The translations under genes were made by a program, and so were the position numbers. Below, piece after piece: positions 49,600-62,910 of a DNA stretch of 64,000 nucleotides (positions within the stretch are counted from its first letter, which is position 1; each line of letters starts with the position of its first letter). This stretch comes from Drosophila persimilis (lineage: Eukaryota > Arthropoda > Insecta > Diptera > Drosophilidae), in NCBI RefSeq assembly GCF_003286085.1, contig NW_020825288.1, positions 27,590,001 through 27,654,000 on the forward strand, read 5' to 3'. The notes beneath the pieces were generated by a model. It ran no database searches. It was not told the DNA's origin and worked only from the letters and a program-made list of their open reading frames with translations.

Positions 49600-52500
49600 A
49601 AATGAATAAATCGTGAGCCGAACAATGGAAGCGCCTTCATATAATTGATCTGAAATTGCTGCAAACGTTTGCTTCACCTGGGGATCTCTTGGGTCGTTTC
49701 GGATCGGATTGCTTCAACTTTTGCCTTTTGACGACGACGACGACGACGCCCTGCAGTTTCGGTAGCTCTCGTTTGGCTGCCGCTGTTGCCAACCGTAAAA
49801 ATAATGGCTAGGAAGAATTATTGTTCCATTGCCACATCACATAATTGGTGGGGAGGCTGGAGTTTTCTTTCGCTCTTCAGTTAGCTTTTCTCAGTTTGAT
49901 TTGTGTGTTTGCTGTTTGCTGTTGGCCAAAAGTGTGATGATGGGACTGAGATAAATCTGTGGGGAGTTTTTGGAGGCTAACCTTCTATCAATTATTCCGC
50001 ATTCGAATGCATCAATAGCCCATTAATCATTTCCTGGCCACTCCACAGCCAAAGCCACTTCCTCTCTGTGCTCGATCATACATTCAGGCCGCCGCAATCA
50101 AAAAGGTCAATCGTTGTCATAAAAATGTTACAACTTTATTCGACGGACGATGGATGGAAAATCATCACTGCTCCCCAAAAATGGAAGTTTTGACTGGAGA
50201 TGGGTTTCATTTTCTGTCAGAGGAGTGCACACACGTTTTCAGTTCAATCTTTATGCATACATACATACATTGTGTAGGTATGTACCTGTTTCCTACCTGT
50301 CTGCCTATCTATCTCTATGGTTATATCTGCGTACACGATATCACGCCGCCGCAGCCACCGAAAAACCTGGGCACGGGAGCACGCGAGCCTCCATAAGCCT
50401 CTCACAAATGAGGGTTATGCAAGCCTTACATTACACTCGTGCCTCCCCACCATGTTTATTCATATCCACACTCGCATTCACTCGAACATATTCATGTGGT
50501 TTCATGCCGCCCCCCTCTTGGCAGACAAATTAGCCACTGGAAGTGTTTTGGTGATGATATTTTCGGGGGTCTGCCCTTAAAAGTTAATTTTGTGGTCAAC
50601 TTTCGACACTTTGCAAATGAATGGGATTTGTCTTACAAATATTTTGATTCATTTTTGTGGCTGATTTGTTGGGTAAATAAAATGAAGATGATCAAATTGT
50701 TTAATTTGACGTTTAAATGTTGTTTAGAGTTCTCTAAATGTATTTCATAATGTATGCTCTTTCCTGTATAATTCGATTAAAAAAACATTCATCAAATGAT
50801 TACAATTAATCAGATGATCCCGGAAATATCGCACATCAATTAATCCCATTGATCAATGAGCATAATTATGGTCCAAAAAATATGAATTTGTTATGGGGGC
50901 TGCTGCTTAGCAAATATTTCGGTTAATTATCAAAAATCTGTTGTCTGTTGGAAAGTCAGGGGCGTCTCTTCTTACAGGAGCCAATCGAATGCCTTGCCTC
51001 ATTTGGCCATCGTTAATCTTCATAACCGAAACAAATGCAATTGCCATTGCAGCTTTTAACTGTCTGTCGAGTAGTCAAAACCTATTTAACCCGCCACTTG
51101 GCACTCTTGCCCTGAAAAGCAACGATGAAGCTGGAGCTCAAGCTGGAGCTCAAGCTGGAGCTGCAGTTCCTGTAGTCATCGCTCAAACGGTTGCAAGTTG
51201 CAACATTTCAAGAAGCCACAGCCCACCAGCATCAGAGGCAGCAGCAGCCACAAACGTTCGCTTAATAATTATGAACCTTCTTGGCTGTTGGCGGCAGTTT
51301 GTGTTTGAAATAATTCGTGGAGTAGCCCCGGTATCCATCCAGTATCCAACATCCAGCATCCTACTGCGATCCAACAGTCGTGGCAACAACAATTGGTAGT
51401 CAGTCAAGTTAACGCGGTCTGCGAAACTAGCCAATTTCTGTGAGCCGTTTTCTGCTGGCCCGAGTCGTGGCCAAAGGTTTTTCTCTCTTTGGTTTTTTCT
51501 TTTTGTACAATTTGTAAAACGAAGACGAACTACAGGGAGAAGCAGGAAGAAGGTTGTAGTGTGGCCGTAACGATATTCGAATGCTCTAACCCAAAAACTA
51601 AAGTATCTGTACAATTCTTAAGAGAATGGTAAGGTGAATTCCTTCAAGGAAAGTAGGCTTTAATTTCTGTCTTAATTTGTAGTTCCGTTGAGTGGCTAAG
51701 AGTTCCCTTTTGAAAGGGTATATAATGCAGGATTTACTGGCCATTGCATGGAGCACCCCCAGGAAATTATCTTGTCAATGGCTGGGCTTCAATTGCAGTC
51801 CAGCTATGGCCTGCGCTTTGGGGTCTCTATGGGGCCTGACTCTCTGACTTCAAACTCCGCCTGGAATGGACAGTAGCACGGACATGGGGGACTGGCAGTA
51901 GTTCCCTTTTTTCCATCGTTTTTAAGGTGTGTTCCTGCAAAGCGCATGATCTCAGCCATATTTCTTCTTCATTTGCTGGGATAATTTACATATGGTTATA
52001 TAAGCAGCGAGCCGCAACAGGAGAAGCGAAGCAGCAGTATATACGAGTATCCATTGAAAAATTTCAACATGTTTTATTTAATTGCCAAAGGAAAAACGAC
52101 AAAGAGAAAGAGACCCCTCAAATTGAGTACACATGTAAGAGTTAAAATCCAAACCAGCGAACCATCCATCCCGTCCATCCCATCCATCGATCCCCATGCA
52201 ATTGGTAATTTCTTTTAGGGCCAAACGTTTTGTCTTCGGTCAATGGGTGCGTAGACAATTTCCTAACATGTTGCCCCAACAGCAGGGGCCTGCTCCAGCA
52301 ATCATTAAATGAAGCTCAACCAATTGTCAATGCTTCTACAGAAATTATACAATATATAAATTGGTTTTGCTCCAGATAAATCTCTTCAAAATTAATTGGG
52401 GAGATATTGAATTCATGGCCAATTTGGGCTATTATATCACTAGTCTTTCACACCCATTTCTCTGGCCCAGAGACCGGCTTCAGAACAAAAGTGTTATAAA

Positions 52501-54067
52501 TAAATCTGTGTCACTGGCAAAAGCCACAACACACAATAGACACAAGACGTTAAATTAATACACCTCAAATCATTCAAGATTATGCAATTTATAGGAGTAA
52601 ATGAAAATATCAAACACGCAAGCAAAAACGATGCTAAAGAATAGCAAAAACAACAAAAAAAGCGCAAAAGACTTGAACAGAAAACTTGTTTCGGTTCTAA
52701 GTGTAGAACAAGTTTTTGGCGATTGGTAACTTTCCCACTGTCCCACTGAAGAGTTTTAGGACCAACTGTGGAACTGTAAATTTACGTGGCATGCACACTG
52801 TAATAATGTCATCTTTCTAATTAAATGAGCTTCATAAATATTCAACCGAAAAAAGAGAATCATAGATAAGCAGAACTTCTCTTCCTTTTGTGAGTCGGCA
52901 AAATGTTTCGTGCTGCGATGCCATTAAGTCTGGGGCTCTGGGGTTTTGAAATCACTCTCTATAAATATGGATTTCTCAAGAGCTCTGCGCCTGTGAAAGA
53001 GTGTCAGCATAATAACAGATTATTTTAATTAATTTCCAAAAAGACAAAAGCGCACGCCCACATGCCAATGGCAAAACAAATGCCCAAAAACAAGAAGTAC
53101 GATTATCTTTGCTTTGTGTTAGGAATATAGTAATCATGCAATTGTTTGCCTAGTTCTAAGTTCTATGCCAGCTGCCGTTGCGTCTATGCAAATGTTCCTT
53201 ATGCTTATCTCTATATAATTATACGAGTACTCGTACCAGCTGCAGTTGGAGTTGCAGTTATCGGGGAACATGGCTCGACCTTAGACAACCTTAGAGGCAT
53301 GCCCATGCCCAGGCCCCACCCTCGACTTGCCCTTCAGGCCTCTCTCACTGCAATTGTTCAGTTAGGCAAACATTATACACTTCATTTCATTTGGGTTGCC
53401 TTTAGACATGGCGTCTCCCTCAATGCCTCAATTAAACCATCTTGCGCATGCGCAACTACTGTTTTGTGGCTTTTTGTTTTTCTTTTGCTTTGGCATTGCT
53501 TTAAGATGCCTATCACAGCCTCCCCTCCCTCCCCAACACTTACACGTCGATCTACAATTTTCGAGATCCAAGATAGCACAATTTCGGGTTCCTTCGGCAT
53601 TGAGGAGCCATCAAGTCGTGAATCAGTTAAAAGTTCTCGCAAAAATAATTGAAAGGTTCCTCCGCTCGAGTACTTGAAGCAATTACCAGGTCTGACAATG
53701 GCTTCATTTGCATGGGGGGCCATGATATGAGGAAGTGTCTAACTTTATGTCCGTGTGAACAATATTTTTGAGCACAGAAATGAAACAAAAAATTTTTTAG
53801 TATTTAAATCTCTTATTATTACACAAGAAGTGTTTGTGTAGAAAGATTAAGTACAATCCGTGAAGTTTGGGCCATTAGCTCTTGTTGTTTCATAGTTTTT
53901 GGTGTATTATTCTATTTTTTTGTGTGAGCCTTCGACCACGTCATGCAGCGGTCCTTTACTCTGGAATGAGTCGATTGCACGAAACTATAGGTGGTAGACC
54001 CAATAGTTCGGAGCTTGGCGAACTTCATCGAATGTGTACATCTTTCATGTGTGCGGGCTCTGCGGTT
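49600..54067. other. Noncoding region, no gene seen
   Basis: Several open frames of 100-170 codons occur but lack domains, have overlapping alternatives in other frames, and contain simple repeats. A 12-bp tandem repeat (AAGCTGGAGCTC) lies at 51128-51162. No RNA gene or transposon end was recognised. It could include introns or distal UTRs that cannot be seen from sequence alone. Confidence 0.55.
51128..51162. repeat. 12-bp tandem repeat, three copies
   Basis: AAGCTGGAGCTC occurs at 51128 and 51140 and, one base short, at 51152. Its GGAGCT core is the same hexamer as in the array at 17076. Confidence 0.85.
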
Positions 54068-54709
54068 TTAATTTGTTTGGTCTAATTTTATGGTATTTGG
54101 TTTGGAGTCCAACACATTGTCTTCAGCTAATCGGCCGAGTATGTAACGTCTGAATAGGTCTGAAAAGGTCGTAAGGCTCAAATTTGATGTGGTATTACCA
54201 ATGGACTACTCACCCATTAATCTGCTCGATGGCATCGATTCCACTTGATTGATAGCAGGATCCGTATCCACACGTAGATCGTCCTGAGGCGACTTCACTT
54301 GTGGCTGCTCCTCTACTTGTGGCAATTGCGTTTTCGTTTCCAAAGCGTACTGGTGCTGTTCCGTATCTTTCTTTGGCTCCTCTGCCATTTCTGGGGACAG
54401 GTCTGGCTCCTGCGAGTTCCTACTGCGAAAGATGTACAGCTGAATCCATTGGCGAGGACGATAGCAGGGCTGCTCTGCAACCGTTGCAGTCTCCTGAAGC
54501 GGCATCACCGAACTGCTGAGCGGCCGCGGCCCATATTTCCACTCGTTACTATCGTCCAGCACAAAGAAGATGCCCCAACCGATGAGCAGGGCCGCAAAGA
54601 TGATGATGAGGAAGCATAGAAAGTCCTGAAGGAGGCCTTTCAGGTATTCCGCACCGCCCTGCCGATTGTTCCCTTCAGGAGTTTGCCTTTCAGCCTTCGA
54701 AAGATCCAT
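54068..54709 (-). CDS. Single-pass membrane protein of unknown function, two exons
   Basis: Exon 1 is 54709-54214 and exon 2 is 54159-54068, giving 195 residues. The first exon alone would end at a TGA-free GGT GAG TAG, but ATGG/GTGAGT there is a strong donor, and CTTTTCAG at 54160 is a good acceptor with matching phase 1. Spliced translation adds 31 residues starting Asp-Leu-Phe-Arg-Arg-Tyr. One hydrophobic helix spans about residues 30-51, preceded by a charged N-terminus of about 29 residues with no cleavable signal. The remainder (52-195) is hydrophilic and rich in Glu, Gln, Pro and Asp. I recognise no family. The ATG at 54709 is the first in frame. Confidence 0.7.
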
Positions 54710-55428
54710 TGAGCAGGATAATTTTGAAAAGTATAAAAAGTTTTGTAAGTGTTTTAATTTTTAATTTTTTTTTTTTGTAGTTCCCTACAACTTTTTGATC
54801 TGACGATTATTCTCATGTGTACTGGTTTTCAAGTGGTGTTTTTTTTTATCACTGTAATTAATTTTCATTTTTTTCCCACAAAACTGTGTTTGTTTTCAGC
54901 CAAAAAATGTAAAGACCGAAAGACTGTTGACTGCTCGACAAACCAATTTGAATGACTGGAAAATGTAGTTCTCATTTGGTGTATAAACATGAGAAAGGAT
55001 TACTAAAATCATGGCCTACTAAATATTTAGAAAAATGTTGCGGACTGCTTTGATTTTGGTCTCCTCATGATGGGCTCTCAACTTTCCCAAAGTCGATTGG
55101 AAATTGGTGTAATTGAAACTGTTTAACAGCACTTTGGTGCCCATCAACATGGCGTTGGATGTGATTGAATTATTGGACACTTAAATGGGCGGCAAAGTCG
55201 TAGGGAGACTCGACTCTTTAGCGCATTTATCCATTTGCACCTAGGGGCTTCGAGGCTTCGACTTCGACTGTGACTCTCTCCGCATTTCCATTCCTTCCAT
55301 TTGTAGGAGGCTTCAACACATTTCCTCCGTTTTGGAGGAGCCTCAACACATCTCTGGCCATACACATCACTCACTCAGTCAGTGCTAATGAAGATGTTTC
55401 CCCCGAGAGACAGAAAGTGACTCTGAAT

Positions 55429-55470
55429 CTGGCACTGGAACTGGCACTGGCACTGGCACTGGCACTGGCA
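55429..55470. repeat. Hexamer array (CTGGCA)n
   Basis: Seven six-base units, the second being CTGGAA. It is open in all frames by composition and would read Leu-Ala, but no gene context supports coding. Confidence 0.85.
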
Positions 55471-55969
55471 CTTCATTAGTCAGGAAGTGTTATACATGAT
55501 GGAGCCGATGCATGGGACTGTAATTTGATTAGGGATTGGGTATACTTATTATATAAATGAGGAATGATTCAAGAAGTTAAGCAATGCAACTGTAGATTAA
55601 TAAATTCGATTTCCTCCAATCTTTGGCTTGCAATCAATTAAATGGCCGCCACCAACTACTGCGTTATACAATCGCCCAGGCTGTAAATCTACTTTGTGTA
55701 CTGATAAGACCCTCCTCCTCTCTCTCTCTCTCTGTCGCTCTCTCTTTGATATCTGACTCCCCCTTAAGCCAAAGAAAGAAAAACCTAAAGCTCAACAATG
55801 GCAAAGCGGCGGAGACATTACATAACCAGGCACAATAACCTACAAAAGCAGTCTCAGCCACCCAGCCACCCAGCCCCAACGCCCCCTCTCCCCGTGAAAA
55901 CTAGTGAAAAATCAACGTAATACAGTTAACAGCTTCTAAGAGAAGAAAGAAACGAAAACACCGAGTTTT

Positions 55970-55998
55970 GTGTGTGTGTGTGTGTGTGTGTTTGTGTG
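55970..55998. repeat. (TG)n microsatellite
   Basis: Alternating TG with one interruption (TTTG), 29 bp. Similar shorter tracts occur at about 32274, 34614 and 43196. Confidence 0.85.
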
Positions 55999-58900
55999 TG
56001 GGAAATTACGACAACGACAAATAAATTACAAGCAAACGCTTAAGGTCAAGCGATTTGTGCAGAAAATGAGGCATATAGAAAACATATTGTGGAGATCGTT
56101 GGCTTTTTGATAACCAAAGAAATGAATAGGCCCAAGCGACTGGAGTCAACTGGAGTCGACTGTCGAGGAAACGTGGCTACCACAATTGCCGCGGGGTCAA
56201 ATGGCGTTGAGAGGTAACGAGTCGAGTTAAATCATCGACTTTAACTTGGGAGTCAACACGTGCAGAGGGTTCCATGCCTCTGGCTACGAGTCTCTGAGTC
56301 TGAGTCTGTGTCTGAGTCTGGCTCTAGCTCCAAATCTAGTTGTGTGTCTATGGCTCTAGTTGTGGCTTTGGCATGGCAACCAGAATTGATTGCCACTTGA
56401 GAAGGCCATTTCGATGTCTTCGTACATATAAATCAAAAGAATATTTTTTTCAAATTGCAGTCCACGGTCTGCGGCTCGTCTTTGCTATGATTTAGGTGCC
56501 ACGGATGGGCCGCAGACTTTTTTGTCTGACATTAGAGATCCGCCGCTCTATGGGGAGTGCCCTCGACAAGGTGTCAATTTGGCGTGCGAGGCATTTTACA
56601 ATGATTTTCGGTAGTTGGCCATCAATTAAATTCGCATTAGACAGTCGATTATTCGGCGAGTATCCATCTACATATATAGAAGAATCCTATTAACTTTTGA
56701 TTGACTGTGAAAAAGAACTATGAAAAAGTGATGAGCCATGGCTAACAATTGGGGATTTTCACGAATATCTATTGATGGTGGTCTTTGAATGCATACCATT
56801 TCGGGGTATTCCCGTTTTCCCCTTCGCTTGCGACCCTTTTCTTTGGTGAATGTCTAACCGGCCAATTTTATAACTCCTCGAAAATGTACTCTCATCTCCC
56901 AACTAGTTTCGGTTTTTTCGGCTTTTCGGTCTGTCGTGTCTTCATGCCTTCATGACTTCATTTCACCCACCACTAGTCGACGCTACCACAAGATTGTGTT
57001 AAAATTTTATTTTTGCATAATTGAAAAAATTTAACAACTTTAAGCAAACAAATTTTATGTTAACTGTTGAGCATTTTGTAATTTTGCTCGCGTGCACATT
57101 TCTTTTCGCTCTGCCTCTGACCCATTCCATTCCTTAACAAAAGCCAAAGCTAAGAAAAATCCCAACATTACAACGTGATTTCCGGAAGTTAAAGCGCAAC
57201 AAAAGGCGCCTGCGCGACTGCGCGCCTGCGCAAATGTCGTCGCCGCTGCTGTCGAATTGATTGTTGGTCTCGGAGTGGTGCGGGAGTGGTGCAGGAGTGG
57301 TGGTGCCCTCTGCCGAAGAAGTTAAGGAAAGTCGTGCGACAACAGCTGCTGCCACGGCAGCCATCCTGCCTGCCTTTCGTGCGAATAATGTCATTTGTGT
57401 TTGTTTTATAACCAAATTTACAACAACTTGCCACAACATCAACTACCTACCACACAAAAAAAAAGAAGCTAAACATGCACTCAACATAATTGCATCCAAT
57501 CCAAGTCAATGCTGTCAATGGAGGACCACTTCCAGAACTACCAGTGCCTATACCCTTTCAAAGAGCAATACCCAATCCCCCCATGCGAATCAATGACAGC
57601 TGGCAGCCTTCAACGGCAGAGACAGAGACCCCACACAGACGTCAGGGAAATTAGCTGACAGGAAAAGCAAGGCAACAAAAAAAACTTAGCTAAACCTTTT
57701 CTTTAAACAAACACCTGTCTGGCGGTTTTGCAATTCCCTTTAACAGATTGGCGTGATTTGAATTTTTGCAGTAGATGCTTCCTGAAAGAGTGAAAAAAGC
57801 ATGGCTTAGAGAAATTCACTTTTAACAACAACTCTCGCCTTGGAACTTTCCCCTTAAAAACCATCCAAGGAAAGTTCTCTATGATCATCAATCATTCCGA
57901 AGGCAATTCTAGAATCTTCAACATCATCTTTCGGAAAGAAGAGGAAACATTGATTCAAAGAAGAACCTTTTCTTTAAACATTATTCTGTCTCTTTCAATA
58001 ATCTTTCGCGAAAGAACTTTTACCTCATCTTTAAGAATAGAAGACCATCAAAAACTATGCCCAGAAATTGTGTAATCTTTCAGTTTCAAACAGATTCTTG
58101 TGTCAGCTGCCTTTGCGCTTTTTATATATGAAAGATCTTAAGAAAAAGTTAATTCCTTATTAATGGGTTTTCTTCTTTTGCCTTCTTACATAATAATTAT
58201 AGAAATAAAGCTGTCAGTGGTAGCATAAATTAGTATTATAGAAAATAGAAAGGTTTCCTCTACCAAATGGTGTTTTTGCCCTCGCCACAGCAGCATCCAT
58301 CCACACATTCGACCATTCTTTTGGCTAATTTTATGCCATGTCTTGTTGGATTTCATAAATCTTTCGGGCTGTGTGGCGAAATTTCGTCCCAGTGCCTAGT
58401 GTCTGGGGCATTAAATTAATGTTCTAGCATAAATTTATAATTCATGGCGAAAAACACTTCTATGGCGTTGTGGTTCTTTGTGCAAAATGATGTTTACCAC
58501 GAGTTGAGGTCGACTTAATGACCTTTTTGGGGTACGTGTGAGACTTCTACTTATTAATTATATTATTGGCAGACGTTTTACAAATGCTTCACTGACGGTT
58601 GCCGTTGCCGCTAATTAAAGTTTAATATTTCATGCAATTTTTTGTCTAATTTTTATAAATTGTTCGGTAACCCGTTTTTGGTCCTTTTGGCCATTACTTT
58701 TTTCTACATTTGAAGGCCATTTGAATTATTTGAATACATATTCAGCAGAGTCGCAAATATTTTATGTTTTTATTTTCAGTTCTTGATATCTTTATAGCCA
58801 GCATTCACGCACTTCTCGGGCGACCGCTTGACCTTTCAATTAATCATGGCTAATATATTTATGTATGGGAGATTTTTCCAGTCTCCCCTTTGGGCTAACG

Positions 58901-60514
58901 GTAGCTTCTGCTGTCAAGACTTGTTTTTCATCTCTCGTTTATCTTAAAATTTTCACACCAAAAGTCAGGTTTTTATTTGAATATTTAAGCATTTATGTAC
59001 GAGTATGTTGAATGTTGAAGCATGCTTAAAATGCAAATCGATTGGTGGATGTATAAATTAAGGTTTCTACTATTTTGCTAAAAGTTCAATCAACTTTGAA
59101 AGATAGTTTTCATTATGCAAACTGCAAACTTTCCTTTGAATAAAAAGAACCAACTCATTCGATCGTGTTGTATGCCCTTCAGCTAACTGATTGTATAATA
59201 TTTTCTGATGAATAGAAAATGCGGAATTCGGTAAGCTCTCTCATAACCACACCACCCATTCACCATTCAAAAAATTAGAGCAGATAAATATTTGAAATAC
59301 ATTTTTTTCCATTACAGAAATCGATTTCCGAACAATAGCAACTCGAAAGCATCGCCACAAATGAAATAAAAATGAAATCAATATTTGCAATGACACAAAT
59401 AAATAAAATCAAGAAACAATTTCTCTTGTCATCCCCGCAAAATGTTATCAATGGAGATCACTGGGTGAGTGGCACACACAGCACGGCGCTAATTGTAAAT
59501 TATGGGGTCTCGAAATGGGAATTGGAATTGCTACCGTGCTGTGGTCTGGTCTGCTATCGAATGACATTTTGCTTCGATATATAAAATTGCGTATTAATCG
59601 TCATCCCAGCATGAGGGCACACAATGGATATTGCTGCAGCTTTCTTTCAGCAAATCAAAGGCAAACAATTGGATTCCCTGCAGCCACAAATCAAATGCTC
59701 GTAATCGTAACAAAGAGCAATCGTTGGATCGCATTAGCCACAATTGTTTGGGCCTTCTTTTTTTGGGAGCGGTTGCAACAGTTGGCCCACACACACATGA
59801 TGTTGATGGTGCCCTGGGGCACCACCACTTCCGACAAGTCATCCAGATATGTACTTCTCAGTTGATAATCAGAAAACGGCTAATTGCAGTAGTCGTCTCT
59901 GCATTTGCACTTAACAAAGTGCAGCTAAAAATGGAAAATTGTTACAAATTTCCGCTTGTCAGTAGGGGCCCCCGTTCCCATTTTCCAGAGTGACAGAAAA
60001 ACGTGTGAAAATTATGAAATTGCATTTTGATGAAACCTCTATTCGGTTAAGTGGATGGATGGCTGGACGGAGCTCCCGAAATATGAGCTCTTCTCCCCAG
60101 CCCAAAATGTGAGCATTTGTCTGTGCCTTTGTGGATTTTTGTGGGCCTGAGGTCTGCGGCCCATTTTGAAGTCTCTGCGGCTTTGTCTGGATATCTGAGG
60201 GAGATCTGAGATTTGTGTGTCCTGTCATAAAGATCAAATTTTCTTTTCTTTTGAGCACAACTCTCAGCCGCTTAATTTGCGCTGAAAATGCAGAGTACCA
60301 GCAAAAGAAGTAATTTTTGTTGTTGGTGAATTTATGAGTCATTGTTTGAATGTTTGGCTTTCGGACTACAGTCTTTTATCTTCTACGATTTCGCGAGTTC
60401 ATTAATTCTGCCTCAACGCAGGGAAAATAGATAGGGAAAGAGTTTTCCTTTAAATATTTGCTTGTTATATACTGCCCATAAAACAGGATGAAAGCAATGC
60501 CTCGATTTCATTGA

Positions 60515-60520
60515 TTTATT
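60515..60520 (-). terminator. Poly(A) signal of the sugar transporter gene
   Basis: TTTATT on the plus strand reads AATAAA on the minus strand, about 350 nt past the transporter stop codon at 60868-60870. Confidence 0.45.
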
Positions 60521-60867
60521 ATCCGTAATTGAATCAACTAATAATAACAACCTACTTAGACCTATTTCACGTATTTCACTTTGAGCTCATATCAATCACA
60601 AGATCACAGACCCGATAGACTTTCTCCCTAACAAAATTAAATTTCTATTTACAAAATATACCCAGATGATCCCGCAGACAATCAAAGCAAAACCAACTCA
60701 AACCGAGTACTCCAAAATTGAATTAAGTTCAAGAGTTCAGGATGAGCAGCCACAAATTGTCGAGTCTCTTATGTAATGGCTTTGCAACAAAAGGCAGGCA
60801 AACAGTTTTGGCGTGGCCGGAGGTTGATGTCGAGACATCATTGATTTTCACACGACAACAATCGGCA

Positions 60868-62910
60868 TCAGTGCGTCATGGAGCGGCCTTTGGTCTCCGG
60901 CAGATAGAGTCCCAAGACAATGAAACCAAACAGGCACATGCCCGACGACATGAACATGGTGGCGGGCAGGCCCTCATCGTAGATCATGGTGGGATAGATC
61001 TTCAGCGCGATGAAGATGAAGGCACTGAACGTGGCCATGCTCAAAGAGGTGCCAATGGAGCGGATCTAAAAAGGATTAAATGTCAATATAAACACTTTCC
61101 ACGGCATCAACTTGCAGCCTACCTTTGCTGGCAACAGCTCTATGATAATGATAAAGATCAGGGCTATAACACCCACCGATGCAATGACTGCCACGAAGCA
61201 CATCACCACCAGCGGCAGCCAGCCATTCTCCTCCAGAAACTCCGGTGTGCAGCAAATCTTCAGCAGGGCAATGGCCAGCTCTCCCAGACCCATGCCAGCC
61301 ATCGAAGTGAGCAGCAGCACACGACGTCCCAGGCGATCCACCAGGACAACGGCACAGAGTATGCCAAACAGTTGGGCAGCCCCCACCACAATGGTGCAGG
61401 TATTCGGATCCAATTTGTTGCCCAGCTCCGCAAAGATGTGCGATGTGTAGTTGAAGATGGCGAAGCTGCCCGACAACTGATTACAGATGATCAGCACAAA
61501 GATCAGGCCGAATATCTTTATGGTAGGCACATTGACTGCAGAAAGATAGTTGGAGCATGTTCAGCGGAGTCTCCCCCATAAATTAGAGATAATATCACTC
61601 ACAGAAATCTCTCCAGGTAATGCTCTGTGTGACGCCGCCACTGAGAACTTGGATACGGAACGTGTCAAATTCCATTTCAGCAGCATCATGGTGTGCCACC
61701 TCCATATTTGTGGCGGCTGGTGGCGTGAGGTTCTTGTAGAAGTAGTAAGATCTTTCAGCTTCCCCATCACGACCATGCCTCAGCAGATATTGGGGCGTCT
61801 CGCGGAGTCCAATGACTGACACCATAAATATCACAGGAAGGGCGACGATAATGCAAGGCATCAGATAGTACGAGAGATAGGAGGCTAGTGCAAAACCTAT
61901 CATCATTCCCATGCTAACGTACATCATGGCCATGGATGATAAAGCACCACGAACGCTGAAAAGAGTTAAAGCGGAAGCTTCCATTAAGAGCTATAGAATA
62001 ATTTTTGACTTCTTTGCAAATCAGCAGTAATCCCCGATTTCTGGGTTTTTCTATAAATGTCATAACTGTAATACACAAATAGGAAGAATTTCTCCGAAGC
62101 ACTTCAATCTAATCACTTCAAGTAGACAAACGTTAGCCGGTATTGCTGGAGCTGATGTCTTTATCGTCTGCACGTAATACTTGAACTAATCAACAGCCAC
62201 TGATTACCAATAAATCATATATTATAATTCCTCCTGGGCACACTTTTTTACTTTTACTTACTCATTGTCGGCAATTTCTGCAATAAATATTGGTAGGACA
62301 ACATAAACACCGCCGCCTGACATGCCAGCGAGAAATCGTCCCGCATATAAATAGGTTACGTCTTGGGCTGTATAGATAAGGATCCAATATACCTAGAAAG
62401 AAAGAGAAATTAATGTGAATCAGACCTTGAGGAAACCCCCTCCATAGAGTGCTTTATCAGCTCGTACTCATACCATATTGGGAATTGCCAGAATATACAT
62501 GCACATTTTCCTTCCTATACGATCGAGTAGCAGTCCAAAGATTATATTGCCCGACAGAGAGCCCAGACCGATCAAAGAGCCAACCCTATAGAATATAGTA
62601 CTATATAGAATGCAGCCCTCTTTGGTTCACAGTAATCCACATACCAAGAGGCCTGAACAATGGTTAAAGGTGGTCCTAGGGGACTATTTTCGGAGCCCAG
62701 AAGTCTCAAAGATGGCGACAGCCAGCCCACCGCAAGGCCGTGCGTCAGCGTCATTATATGCACTAAGCGTTATAGTTAGTTATTGATTAGTGCGTGTTTT
62801 TGATGGACAACCGAATAGATTTACCCACCCGTCATTGTGGCAATAAGCTGCCATCGATAGCGCGCACTGAATATACTAATTTTCTTCGGTGGAACTTCAT
62901 TCAAAATCAT
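60868..62910 (-). CDS. MFS sugar transporter (SLC2/Tret1-like)
   Basis: Seven minus-strand exons: 62910-62829, 62762-62645, 62585-62474, 62392-62262, 61955-61603, 61535-61123, 61065-60868; 468 residues, the usual size of the family. Twelve hydrophobic segments are expected. Sugar-porter signatures are present: GWLSPS in TM1, DRIGRK between TM2 and TM3, GRFLAG in TM4, RETPQYLL after TM6, NQLSG in TM7, DRLGRR between TM8 and TM9, and PETKGRS at the C-terminus. It should be a plasma-membrane facilitative hexose or trehalose-type carrier; the substrate cannot be read from sequence. Introns are short except the 306-bp intron 4, and all phases match. The start has CAAA before ATG. Several Drosophila paralogues exist, so no symbol is given. 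Confidence 0.9.

Larger units (their letters stand above)
54710..60514. other. Noncoding region, no gene seen
   Basis: A 5.8-kb stretch with only short open frames and no recognisable domains. It contains the hexamer array at 55429-55470, a (TG)n tract at 55970-55998, CTGAGT-rich DNA near 56291 and a GC-rich TGCGC patch at about 57207-57245. Much of the rest is AT-rich with conserved-looking TTAATT and CATAAAT words typical of Drosophila intergenic DNA. Confidence 0.55.

Noticed and set aside
50941..51399. 152-codon open frame in the 50-51 kb region
   Set aside because: No domain, includes the 12-bp tandem repeat, competing frame on the other strand, no splice partners or conserved motifs visible.
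57134..57442. Overlapping open frames of about 80-110 codons on both strands around 57.1-57.6 kb
   Set aside because: Explained by local GC-rich composition with few stops. No domain, no splice-consistent extension.
60742..61581. 279-codon plus-strand open frame at the transporter locus
   Set aside because: It runs antisense across two real transporter exons and an intron. Composition (Gln/His/Arg-rich) is typical of an antisense shadow of a membrane protein.
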